A stretch of 45,681 bases of DNA, taken from assembly GCA_009697105.1 (NCBI GenBank), contig SIAQ01000030.1, forward strand, positions 1 through 45,681, written 5' to 3'. The notes under the pieces are model-generated. The model was not told the origin of the DNA and ran no database searches. It saw nothing but the letters and a program-made list of their open reading frames with translations. The DNA is from Gemmataceae bacterium. Lineage in GTDB: Bacteria; Planctomycetota; Planctomycetia; Gemmatales; Gemmataceae. Shown in pieces: positions 39,364 to 45,681 of this stretch. A program made the translations under genes and the position numbers. How positions within the stretch are numbered: position 1 is the first letter of the stretch; each line of letters starts with the position of its first letter.

Positions 39364-42300
39364 TTAGTTCGCGCCCGGAATCACGGACAGGTTAACGGCC
39401 GGGCGGTTGGTGCGATTGGCACCGTCGAAGAATGGCCGGATGACCATTTCCATGCTGCGGCGATCGTCGCTGACGCGGAGTTGGGTGGTCATTTGGAGGC
39501 CGCCCATGCCGCTTGGGTTGACGACGTTCTGGGCAACGATGACGCCGGACTTGTTCTTGCTATCGCGGGCGGCCAGGGCCTCGACGCTGGGGATGCGTGA
39601 ACCGCCTGGCGTGCTCATGCCGCCGCGAGGGCCGCGGGCACCGTAGAAGTTGGGATTGGCAACGGAGCGAAGGGCGTTGAAAGCATTGCCGGCCTTTTCG
39701 TTGTCGTTCTTGGCCGAATGGCGTTTCTGGGCGGCCGGCGAAACGAGCGAGAGCTCGGTGCGTCGCCCGTCCTTGAGCGAAATCTTGATCGGTGCGTTGT
39801 CGGTCAGAGTGATGATCTTCATTTGCGTCGACTGGTTCGGCATCCCCGCGTTCTGGGTGATGATGAGCCGAGCGCGATTACTGAGAACCTGGCCATAGAC
39901 GCGCGAGACGGTGATTTCGTACTCGCCGGGAAGGGCCTGGGCGACGACGTATTGGCAGTTGGGTTCTTTGTCCAGGAGGTTATAGCCGATCATGATGCCG
40001 CCGCCTGGAGTTTGCGGTTGGTCCCATGAGGCAACGCTGCCGCAGGGTTCCTTGACGCGGAGATCCAGCTCGGCCGGTCCGCCGACGGAATCCCAGACAA
40101 GCTGGACGACGAGGTCACGCTGATTGAGTCGGGCCAGCGCGGATTCCAGCGACTTGGCCTCGCCGTCGCGTTTTTCGGATTTCAGCGTGCTGGCAAGCGA
40201 GTTGAGTCGCTTGCGAGCGAGTTGATGGAGAAGCGTGTTGTCAACAGGCCAATCCTGGCTGACGAGGTTGCCGACGGCCCATTCCATGGCGTTGGCGTCC
40301 TTGGCCTTCTCCGCGCAGGCGAGCGCGAATTCGTAGGCGTGGTAATCGGTCGGTTCGAGCTGGGCGGCGTGCCGACAGAAGGCGATGGCCCGATCGTGTT
40401 CACCGCGATCGGACACAGCGCGGGCAGCACTGAGGAAGCCTTGAGCGTCATTCGGGTCGAGGGCGATTCCCGACATGCGGACGCGGCGGATTTCCTCGGG
40501 ATCGCCGCCGGACATTTCCAGTGCGATGGCGAGCGATTCAAAGACCCACGGACGAACGACAACGGAGTGTCGCAGGTTCGCCTTGAGGAACTCGGCTGCG
40601 TGCTTGAATTCGCCTGCTTCAAAAAGAAAATCGGCAGTGGCGATGACGTGGCCGGGCTGTATGCCGGGCTTGGCGAGAGCGTCATGCCAAATCTTGTTCG
40701 GATCGAGGTTGGCGCCTTTGTTGATGCCGGTTTTGTCGTTCTTGGCGATCTCCATGCCGGCGGCGACTTTGAGCACGGGTGCTTTTTTGCCTTCGAGTTT
40801 GGCGAAGATTCGGTCGCGCATTTCTTCGTTAAGGAAGACGGCGGCACCTGCTTTCTTCGCCCCGCCTCCTCCGAAGATACCGCCTGTGATGGAGGTGTGA
40901 ATTCGGGAGGGCGCACGCACGAGAAGCGCCTGGGTCGGTGCGAAATAATCGATCGAATTTTTCTCGGGGTTGATCGTGGCATTGGGGTCCGCTCCGGGCG
41001 GCATGGCGCCGACCATCGCCATACCAGGAAGCATGCCCATGGCCATCATGCCGGGGAAGCCGGGCATCATCATCGGAAAACCCATCATCATGCCGGGCAT
41101 CATGGGCATCATGGCCATGACGCTGGCGGCATTGGGAGCGTTCCAGTTGCCAGGATCGACGATGCGGGTCAGGATGTCGATGAGGGGGAGCGCTTCAAAC
41201 ATTTGTTGTCCGCCCATGATACCACCCATACCGCCGCCCATCATGCCTGGCATACCACCCATCATACCGCCGCCCATCATGCCTGGCATACCACCCATCA
41301 TACCGCCGCCCATCATGCCGGGCATACCACCCATCATGCCGGGCATACCACCCATCATACCGCCGCCCATCATGCCGGGCATACCACCCATCATGCCGCC
41401 GCCCATCATGCCGGGCATACCACCCATCATGCCGCCGCCGCCGCCGCCGCCGGAGGTACTGAACTGTTGAATCAGATCGGCAACAGGATAGACGCGCACT
41501 ACTTTGTCGGCGACATAGGCGTCAACGGTCGTGATTTCGATGTAGCTTCGGCGAATGAGATAGGTCGCTTTGCCTTTGGCGACTTGCGACAGCATCATTT
41601 TGAACGCGAGATTCAGCGTGATTTCACCGGGAATGTCCGGAAGGGCAACTTCCTCGTCGTAAACGCTGCCTTCCGCGCCGGCCTCGGCGGCGAATGCTCG
41701 TTCGTCCACGAGGATCGGTGTCTTCTTGAGATACTTGGTCGAAAGCAGATCGAGCGCGTCCTTGAGTTTTTCTTTGCCTGGGAGTATCTTTTTGGGGATT
41801 TCCGATTGCTGCAATAAATCGTAAATACGCGACGCTTCCTGCCGACCTTTGTCGTCATCGAGGAAGAAACTGCCGACTTCGTATTTTCCCTTGCGTGATT
41901 CGGTGATCGCTTTCCAGGTCTTCAACGGCGGAAAGTGCATGGCCGGCTCATCGGGGAATGGCACATGCGATTTTTCGACTTCGAGCAGCACGGCGAGCCA
42001 TTTTTCTTCGCGTTTGCGGATCATCTGGTGATGCAGTTGTAGCGGATAGGCTGCCAGGGCGATGTCGTAAAACGCCTTGGACGCGACCGGCACGCGCTGA
42101 CCTTTGCGACGTGCCTCGTCCTGGATATCGACCATGGCGTTGACGATATTCATGCGTGTGCGTTCGTCGAAACGGGCCTGGATCATCTGGTTCTTGTAAA
42201 GGCGGAATTGCTGATCGACGCGATCTTCCCAGGTCTTGCGTTCTTGTTCGCGCGTCAAATTCGCCTGAGCGACGGCGATGGCCTTGTTCTGGTCGTCTTT

Positions 42301-44058
42301 CTTGAGCCGAGATCGCATCACTTCCGTTGCCGAGTCGCGTAGCGCGTTTTCCAGGCGATTGGACAACCCGTCGCGAATTTGTGCCCCAAGGTCGGGGTGG
42401 CTCTTGACGCGCTCTTTGAGGAGCTTTAGAGCTTCCAGCGTGCCATCGGGGTCGTTGGTCAGGGTCTTGCGGGCTTGTCGAATGGTGTCGTCAACGAGCT
42501 GGTTTATTTTCTGTTCTTCGACGGCCTGGCGTTCGCGGTGTTCGCGAATGAGGTTTTCCGGTGCGAGGGCGGGTTGCTTCGGTTCCGGAAATTTGGGAGC
42601 GTTTTTGGCTTCGTCTTGAGCGAGTTCCAGAAGGTTTACGTTGACCCATTGCTGCTTGCCTTCGACGACTTTGAACATCTTGCCGTTGCCCGCGCGGTTA
42701 TCGAGTTGCTTTTTGAGCATGTCGCGCGTCAGCGTGCCGTCTTTCAAGCGATCGACGACGCGAATACCTGCCTCGGCCTGTGGATCGTGCGGAGCGAGTT
42801 GCCGAGCTTGCTGAAAGAATCGGCCTGCGGCTTCGATTTTGTTGTCGGAGAGCGCCAATTCGGCGCTTTCGATGCACTCCAGGTGCTGCAAGCGGGTCTG
42901 TTCGTAGGCGAAGGCCAAGGCGCGGTCGGCACGCAAAATGGCTGGGTTCTCGCGGGCCTTGGCCCATTGCTCGGCCATGGTCGCGATGAAGTAATGGTCG
43001 AGGCTGGGGGGCTGGACTTTTTCGCTCGCCCTGACCGTCACATCGCCCTTGCGGCCTTGGATGGCGCCGGTGATCGTGTAGTCGATCTGCTTCGGCAGTT
43101 TCTTGAATTGGCCAACGAGCAGCGTCGGCACCTCGCTGCGTAATGGCGGCAGGACGCTCGGGCAGATGTCGGTCGCGTCAGCGGGGAGATCGATCTTGGC
43201 GGAGTAAAGGATCGAGCCGGCGAAGGTCTCGTGATAGCGTTTGATCGTGTCGGTTACTTTTTCCGTGCCGACGTCGGTGCGCAACACCATGCCGCCGGTG
43301 CTGTTGGCCAAGCCGTGGAGGGTTTTCGGGTCAACCTGAATGCCGAGCGGGACCGGGAAGAAGGCGATGCGGCGTTCGACCATTTGTTTCGCCAAGGTGA
43401 CGCGGTCGCCGTCGGACATTGGGTTGTGCGTGCTCAGGCCGTCACCCAGGAACAGGATGATGCGTCGGCGATCCTTGGAGCTGTCGAACGTCTTGATCGC
43501 CTCGGCCAGGGCGTTCTTGAGATCGGTGTTGCCCGAAGGATATTCCTTCTCGCGATACTGCTTCAACGCATCGCGAAGGCGTTTGTTTTCGCCATAATCC
43601 TTGGTCAACAGGAAGTCTTTGGTCAGGTTCTTCGTGAATTTCGGCTCGTTGACGGTCCAGAGCGACACGCGGTCGAATTCGCGGGCACCGTCCATGATCC
43701 CTTCCGCGAGTTGATGGGCAGCGACCCAGCTGGCACCGGCCTGCGTGGCGGCGGTGGACAGCATAATTAAGTAATCGCGCGGCTGATCCGGCGACTTCTC
43801 CAGCTGCGGCTTCATTTGCAGCGCGAAATATCCGTCGCCTTTTATCCCTTGATAGGTAACGACGCCAGGCACGCCGAATCGGCCCGTACTTGCCGGTTCG
43901 TAGGCACGCAAGTTCGCTGGTTCGGCCTGCGCGACGGCCTGCGCAGTCGTTATCGCCGTGTCCGCCTTCTTGCCTGCCTGACCGTGCAAGTGTGTGGAGA
44001 TGAAGGTAACGAGACCCATCATGGCGGCAAGCGCCAAAAGACGACGCACTTTTTTCAT
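39364..44058 (-). CDS. Giant secreted VWA protein with Met-Gly repeat
   Basis: A 1564-residue exported protein. A signal peptide covers about 1-27 (LALAAMMGLVTFISTHLHG). A von Willebrand A-like domain lies at about 90-270, with RRRIILFLGDGLST and LHGLANSTGGMV; the first metal motif D-x-S-x-S is missing (LIMLSTAATQ), so metal binding is doubtful. A long charged helical part follows (about 340-700). A domain like those before secretins, PDIPGEITLNLAFKMMLSQV, ends near 868. A Met-Gly-Pro repeat spans about 870-945. Helical TPR-like repeats (about 1170-1290) and a DUF2135/YfaP-like beta domain near 1320-1400 (GGPAELDLRVKEPCGSVASW) finish it. GAGAGG precedes ATG 44058. It probably works as a surface or periplasmic scaffold; its partner is unknown. 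Confidence 0.85.
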   Translation of the reverse strand: MKKVRRLLALAAMMGLVTFISTHLHGQAGKKADTAITTAQAVAQAEPANLRAYEPASTGRFGVPGVVTYQGIKGDGYFALQMKPQLEKSPDQPRDYLIMLSTAATQAGASWVAAHQLAEGIMDGAREFDRVSLWTVNEPKFTKNLTKDFLLTKDYGENKRLRDALKQYREKEYPSGNTDLKNALAEAIKTFDSSKDRRRIILFLGDGLSTHNPMSDGDRVTLAKQMVERRIAFFPVPLGIQVDPKTLHGLANSTGGMVLRTDVGTEKVTDTIKRYHETFAGSILYSAKIDLPADATDICPSVLPPLRSEVPTLLVGQFKKLPKQIDYTITGAIQGRKGDVTVRASEKVQPPSLDHYFIATMAEQWAKARENPAILRADRALAFAYEQTRLQHLECIESAELALSDNKIEAAGRFFQQARQLAPHDPQAEAGIRVVDRLKDGTLTRDMLKKQLDNRAGNGKMFKVVEGKQQWVNVNLLELAQDEAKNAPKFPEPKQPALAPENLIREHRERQAVEEQKINQLVDDTIRQARKTLTNDPDGTLEALKLLKERVKSHPDLGAQIRDGLSNRLENALRDSATEVMRSRLKKDDQNKAIAVAQANLTREQERKTWEDRVDQQFRLYKNQMIQARFDERTRMNIVNAMVDIQDEARRKGQRVPVASKAFYDIALAAYPLQLHHQMIRKREEKWLAVLLEVEKSHVPFPDEPAMHFPPLKTWKAITESRKGKYEVGSFFLDDDKGRQEASRIYDLLQQSEIPKKILPGKEKLKDALDLLSTKYLKKTPILVDERAFAAEAGAEGSVYDEEVALPDIPGEITLNLAFKMMLSQVAKGKATYLIRRSYIEITTVDAYVADKVVRVYPVADLIQQFSTSGGGGGGGMMGGMPGMMGGGMMGGMPGMMGGGMMGGMPGMMGGMPGMMGGGMMGGMPGMMGGGMMGGMPGMMGGGMGGIMGGQQMFEALPLIDILTRIVDPGNWNAPNAASVMAMMPMMPGMMMGFPMMMPGFPGMMAMGMLPGMAMVGAMPPGADPNATINPEKNSIDYFAPTQALLVRAPSRIHTSITGGIFGGGGAKKAGAAVFLNEEMRDRIFAKLEGKKAPVLKVAAGMEIAKNDKTGINKGANLDPNKIWHDALAKPGIQPGHVIATADFLFEAGEFKHAAEFLKANLRHSVVVRPWVFESLAIALEMSGGDPEEIRRVRMSGIALDPNDAQGFLSAARAVSDRGEHDRAIAFCRHAAQLEPTDYHAYEFALACAEKAKDANAMEWAVGNLVSQDWPVDNTLLHQLARKRLNSLASTLKSEKRDGEAKSLESALARLNQRDLVVQLVWDSVGGPAELDLRVKEPCGSVASWDQPQTPGGGIMIGYNLLDKEPNCQYVVAQALPGEYEITVSRVYGQVLSNRARLIITQNAGMPNQSTQMKIITLTDNAPIKISLKDGRRTELSLVSPAAQKRHSAKNDNEKAGNAFNALRSVANPNFYGARGPRGGMSTPGGSRIPSVEALAARDSKNKSGVIVAQNVVNPSGMGGLQMTTQLRVSDDRRSMEMVIRPFFDGANRTNRPAVNLSVIPGAN
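41227..41450 (-). repeat. 36-bp minisatellite coding for Met-Gly-Pro repeat
   Basis: Inside the VWA gene a 36-base unit (plus strand ATACCGCCGCCCATCATGCC onward) recurs about five times, with one short 21-base unit and a terminal GCC run. Units encode 12 residues of type GGMPGMMGGGMM; the length of every unit is a multiple of 3, so the frame is kept. Further Met/Pro/Gly-rich but irregular sequence follows to about 40990. Confidence 0.93.
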
Positions 44059-44260
44059 CGCGAACCTCTCTGAGATGAGCCGACGGAACTGCTCGAAATG
44101 GAGCTGATCCGCCTACCAACCTATTGTAATCCACAACCCGGTGCAAACGCCAGCGCTTTTTAGCGAAAATTCCATTCCTGCAACAATTTGGGTGCATCAC
44201 GAACTACGAACCGCCTGCGTGTTCGGTATTATCCGCATTGCCTGCAACGCAGGAAGTTTG

Positions 44261-44314
44261 CCGCTTGCGGCTTAGCGCTTGCAAAGCTCCACGCGATCGC
44301 TAAGCCGCGATACG
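44261..44314. repeat. Palindromic element, family A (decayed)
   Basis: The inner arms GCGGCTTAGCG (44267-44277) and CGCTAAGCCGC (44298-44308) pair over 11 bases. The outer left arm still reads CCGCTT as in the intact copies at 17605 and 35356, but the outer right arm (GATACG) has lost its complement. Confidence 0.85.
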
Positions 44315-44333
44315 AAAACACGAATACCCTACC

Positions 44334-44363
44334 TTGACCGTTCGCGCGGCAATCTGTTATACC
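44334..44363 (+). promoter_or_regulatory. Candidate promoter of manA
   Basis: TTGACC (44334-44339) and TATACC (44358-44363) are 18 bases apart, 78 bases before the manA ATG. The -35 matches 5/6 and the -10 4/6. Confidence 0.35.
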
Positions 44364-44441
44364 TGAAACGCGGAGTTGCTTGCAGCTTGCGCCGAATTAT
44401 TTTTTATTTCCGAAGTAGCGAAGTTCGACCTTACCTTCATT

Positions 44442-45425
44442 ATGCCAATAATTTACAACGTTACGCACCCGCTTCGGTTCACGCCGTACCTTCGGCCGAT
44501 GCCGTGGGGCGGACGAACGCTCGCGCGGTATCTCGGCAAGACGCTTCCAGCCAATGTCCCCGTCGGCGAGTCGTGGGAGGTCAGTGATCATCCGAGTCAC
44601 GTCAGTTTCGTGGCAAACGCCACGGATTTCGGCGTCACCTTGCGGCAGCTCATGACGGACAATCGCCGCGAATTGCTCGGACCAACGGCAGATCGCTTCG
44701 ATCGATTCCCGTGGCTTATCAAACTGCTCGATGCACGCGACTGGCTGTCCGTTCAGGTACATCCCGACGACGATGCGGTGGAAACGCTTCTGCCAGGCGA
44801 ACAAGGCAAAACCGAGGCTTGGCTTGTACTCTCCGCCGAGCCGACCAGCCGAATCTATGCCGGTCTGTTACCGGGCGTCGGCCCGAAGGAATTGCGCGTG
44901 GCATTGGCGAGTGGGAAAGCCGCAGATTGTCTGTACGAATTCACGCCACGCGCCGGCGACTTCGTCTATCTGCCCGCGGGTACGGTACACGCGATCGGCG
45001 GCGGGGTGGTCGTTGCGGAGATTCAGCAAACGAGCGACGCCACGTTTCGCTTGTTCGACTGGAACCGCGTGGACAGCCAGGGCAAGCCGCGTGCACTTCA
45101 CGTTGAGCAGGCGTTTGCGTCGATCCATTGGGATGCGGGGCCGGTGCAGCCCACGAACGTCAGCGGATGGGATTCGCCGAAGCGGCCGCTTGCCTCGAGT
45201 CCTTACTTTGATTTGGAGTGGATCGTTGCCAAGCGCACGCTACAATTGGGCGGTGCCGGGCGGTTGCAGGCGTTGATCGTCGTCGAAGGCCGTGGCAGGT
45301 TCGACAACGGCGAATACGTCTTGCCGGGCGACGTGTGGATTCTGCCGGCGGCGATGCCGACGATCGGACTACAGATCGACGCGCCGCTATCGGCCTTGCT
45401 GTGCACGCTGCCGGAATCGACATAG
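44442..45425 (+). CDS. manA: Mannose-6-phosphate isomerase, class I
   Basis: A 327-residue zinc enzyme that interconverts mannose 6-phosphate and fructose 6-phosphate, feeding GDP-mannose and glycan synthesis. The zinc ligands are readable: Q105 and H107 in SVQVHPDD, E125 in GKTEAW and H183 in PAGTVHAIGGG. The catalytic-site Arg region TFRLFDWNR is present. Length fits the short bacterial type I enzymes (about 310-330 residues). ATG 44442 is chosen because YNVTHPLRFTPYLRPMPWGG, the family's usual N-terminus, starts right after it; the 22 upstream residues of the open frame do not fit. The ribosome site is weak. It stands alone, with a repeat region downstream. Confidence 0.93.
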   Translation: MPIIYNVTHPLRFTPYLRPMPWGGRTLARYLGKTLPANVPVGESWEVSDHPSHVSFVANATDFGVTLRQLMTDNRRELLGPTADRFDRFPWLIKLLDARDWLSVQVHPDDDAVETLLPGEQGKTEAWLVLSAEPTSRIYAGLLPGVGPKELRVALASGKAADCLYEFTPRAGDFVYLPAGTVHAIGGGVVVAEIQQTSDATFRLFDWNRVDSQGKPRALHVEQAFASIHWDAGPVQPTNVSGWDSPKRPLASSPYFDLEWIVAKRTLQLGGAGRLQALIVVEGRGRFDNGEYVLPGDVWILPAAMPTIGLQIDAPLSALLCTLPEST

Positions 45426-45436
45426 TTTAAATCCTT

Positions 45437-45460
45437 CACCACAGAGACACAGAGGCACCG
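45437..45460. repeat. CACAGAGACACAGAG-type element, left arm
   Basis: CACAGAGACACAGAGGCAC (45440-45458) is complementary, with one mismatch, to GTGCCTCTGTGCCTCTGTG in the octamer array downstream. It looks like the left arm of an inverted repeat whose right arm has expanded. It lies 15 bases after the manA stop. Confidence 0.8.
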
Positions 45461-45542
45461 AGATGAGAAGAATAGGTAAAATGAACGACACATGCCATCA
45501 AACGGTCAGGAATTGATGTAACTCTTCCTCCCTATCGCCTTC

Positions 45543-45681
45543 CTCTGTGCCTCTGTGCCTCTGTGCCTCTGTGCCTCTGTGCCTCTGTGCCTCTGTGCCT
45601 CTGTGCCTCTGTGCCTCTGTGCCTCTGTGCCTCTGTGCCTCTGTGCCTCTGTGCCTCTGTGCCTCTGTGCCTCTGTGCCTC
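45543..45681. repeat. Octamer tandem array CTCTGTGC, about 17 units, runs off window
   Basis: CTCTGTGC repeats without interruption or change from 45543 to the last base: 139 bases, 17.4 units. Eight is not a multiple of three and all frames read low-complexity, so it is not coding. The true length is unknown because the array reaches the window end. Confidence 0.97.

Larger units (their letters stand above)
44059..44441. other. Divergent intergenic region with family A remnant and promoter
   Basis: This 383-base gap separates the divergent VWA and manA genes. It holds the decayed palindrome at 44261-44314 and the candidate manA promoter at 44334-44363. On the minus strand a TACAAT lies near 44123, but no matching -35 stands out. 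No gene or RNA is recognisable. Confidence 0.6.

Noticed and set aside
40222-41817. 531-codon plus-strand open frame opposite the VWA gene, His/Ala-rich
   Set aside because: It is the shadow of the Met-Gly repeat gene. It has no plausible domain, and the minus-strand frame has a signal peptide, ribosome site and recognisable domains.
45543-45681. CRISPR-like regular array
   Set aside because: The 8-bp units are head to tail with no spacers and no cas genes are in the window.

Overview
The window looks like chromosome from a planctomycete, most likely of the Gemmataceae type. The reasons are the gene families present: a PVC-type propeller/HEAT/cytochrome c dehydrogenase, DUF1501 and DUF1800 proteins, an ECF sigma factor with a long membrane-anchored C-terminal extension, three giant MFS/spermidine-synthase fusions and a von Willebrand factor A (VWA) protein with a Met-Gly repeat. 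The DNA is GC-rich, genes are well spaced, and almost every gap holds a long palindrome. Both ends lie in repeats: base 1 is inside a 5S rRNA gene and the last 139 bases are an octamer array, so the window may be a whole assembly contig. I saw no tRNA, CRISPR array, transposase or integrase. Family names come from reading motifs, not from database searches.

Layout. 1-1.54 kb: 3' part of 5S rRNA with its terminator, a zinc-ribbon membrane protein, then a second copy of the 5S 3' half plus terminator. 1.65-6.02 kb: a membrane-anchored alpha-barrel-like protein and a secreted PVC dehydrogenase. 6.1-9.0 kb: an accessory stretch with a PemK/MazF toxin and small partner, a small unknown, a calcineurin-fold protein with altered metal ligands, and an AT-richer SUKH protein. 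9.0-12.7 kb: DUF1501 protein, PQQ-type beta-propeller protein, and a second, classical MazE/MazF pair. 12.9-24.2 kb: three tandem paralogs of about 1000 residues (membrane domain plus spermidine-synthase fold), all apparently starting at TTG after GGAGGT, with the ECF sigma factor between the first and second. 24.3-28.9 kb: DUF1800-DUF1501 pair and a secreted DUF3352-like protein. 29.3-30.6 kb: NarK-type nitrate/nitrite transporter.

30.6-35.7 kb (minus strand): a compact cluster resembling type VII (ESX) secretion: a 90-residue WXG100-like protein, a 163-residue coiled-coil protein, a 74-residue protein that also carries a W-R-D motif, and a 1285-residue membrane-anchored FtsK/EccC-like ATPase. 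No other ESX component is present. 35.9-39.2 kb: CDF cation transporter, cysteine synthase, DAO-family oxidoreductase. 39.4-44.1 kb: the secreted VWA protein. 44.4-45.4 kb: mannose-6-phosphate isomerase.

The main non-coding feature is a set of at least sixteen intergenic hairpin elements with stems of 8-44 bp, falling into several families that share short words. They sit between convergent genes, between co-directional genes and just before start codons, and look like a dispersed REP/MITE-like system that probably also ends transcription. The strongest leads are the ESX-like module, the palindrome families, the triple MFS/spermidine-synthase array and the gene flanked by duplicated 5S ends.
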